The notes beneath the pieces were generated by a model. It saw only the letters and a program-made list of their open reading frames with translations, ran no database searches and was not told the origin of the DNA. Positions 63,741 through 64,000 of a stretch of 64,000 nt of DNA are shown here, piece by piece. The stretch comes from Lysobacterales bacterium (GTDB lineage Bacteria; Pseudomonadota; Gammaproteobacteria; Xanthomonadales; SZUA-5). The stretch is from NCBI GenBank assembly GCA_022844165.1, contig JALHMH010000003.1, forward strand, positions 1-64,000, given 5' to 3'. The translations under genes were made by a program, and so were the position numbers. Each line of letters starts with the position of its first letter. The first letter of the stretch is position 1.

Positions 63741-64000
63741 CAATGAACTCCCTGGCCGGCACCGAGTCCAGCGAGTACGCGCTCCATGCGCGACGAACGC
63801 GAACCTTTGATCAGCGCTGTTGATCCGGGGCGCCACGCCAGGCGCAGCGCCGCAAGCAACGGTTCCAGCTCATCGAAGGCGTATCCCCCGGCGCCAAATC
63901 CGCGTGCTGCCTCGCGGCTCAGGGGCCCGAGTGCGAATAGCGCATCAATACCCGCCACGCGAGCCGCCATGCCGCTGGCGTAGTGCATCGAAGCGCCGTC
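63740..64000 (-). CDS. murF: MurF, carboxy-terminal part running off the window
   Basis: The visible carboxy-terminal 86 residues include [40 protein letters not shown] and [14 protein letters not shown]. The G-S-R-S-x-x-M-E motif is that of UDP-MurNAc-tripeptide D-Ala-D-Ala ligase. Identified by sequence and by dcw order. Confidence 0.92.
   Translation of the reverse strand, partial: DGASMHYASGMAARVAGIDALFALGPLSREAARGFGAGGYAFDELEPLLAALRLAWRPGSTALIKGSRSSRMERVLAGLGAGQGVH

Overview
The window is high-GC chromosomal DNA from a gammaproteobacterium, most likely of the order Lysobacterales (Xanthomonadales), Rhodanobacteraceae-like. This rests on the division and cell-wall (dcw) cluster order, with mraY directly followed by ftsW and no murD between them, on many secreted beta-rich proteins sharing an F-x-(N/D)-G-F-E carboxy terminus, and on an ECF sigma factor coupled to a TPR serine/threonine kinase. 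The genus is inference. No rRNA or tRNA gene, CRISPR array or prophage was seen.

Positions 1-25000 are accessory and repeat-rich. Three nearly identical 328-residue Y1/RAYT-like transposase genes (489-1475, 14594-15580, 22288-23274) and at least five fragments share palindromic terminal sequences. Between them lie a DDE transposase tail, three translationally coupled paralogous membrane proteins, a Phd-type antitoxin with a broken VapC partner, a 1448-residue secreted protein, a methyltransferase, and a secreted repeat protein with a possible glycosidase domain. There is also a divergent HTH/ImmA plus two-gene module (15737-19331), a PepSY/two-component operon, and a PD-(D/E)XK-like nuclease gene (23671-24939). 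A relic of one module gene reappears at about 21975.

Positions 25000-54000 carry signalling and secreted proteins: an ECF sigma/Ser-Thr kinase pair, a cysteine-rich small protein, a DUF6265 protein divergent from an AraC regulator, a lipoprotein, two more GFE-terminated proteins and a wHTH-TM-TPR regulator. A hybrid kinase with HPt is coupled to an NtrC-type regulator. A chaperone-usher pilus operon (47695-48162 pilin, then chaperone, usher, tip protein) is followed by a Tat-dependent nitrilase-like protein, a secreted metalloprotease-like protein and a DUF4893 protein.

Positions 54322-64000 are the distal dcw cluster on the minus strand, in transcription order murF (partial), mraY, ftsW, murG, murC, ddl, ftsQ, ftsA, ftsZ. 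Most junctions are 1-4 bp overlaps. The three exceptions (mraY-ftsW, murC-ddl, ftsA-ftsZ) each hold an inverted array of GTGCCCC-type repeats, the most striking non-coding structure in the window.
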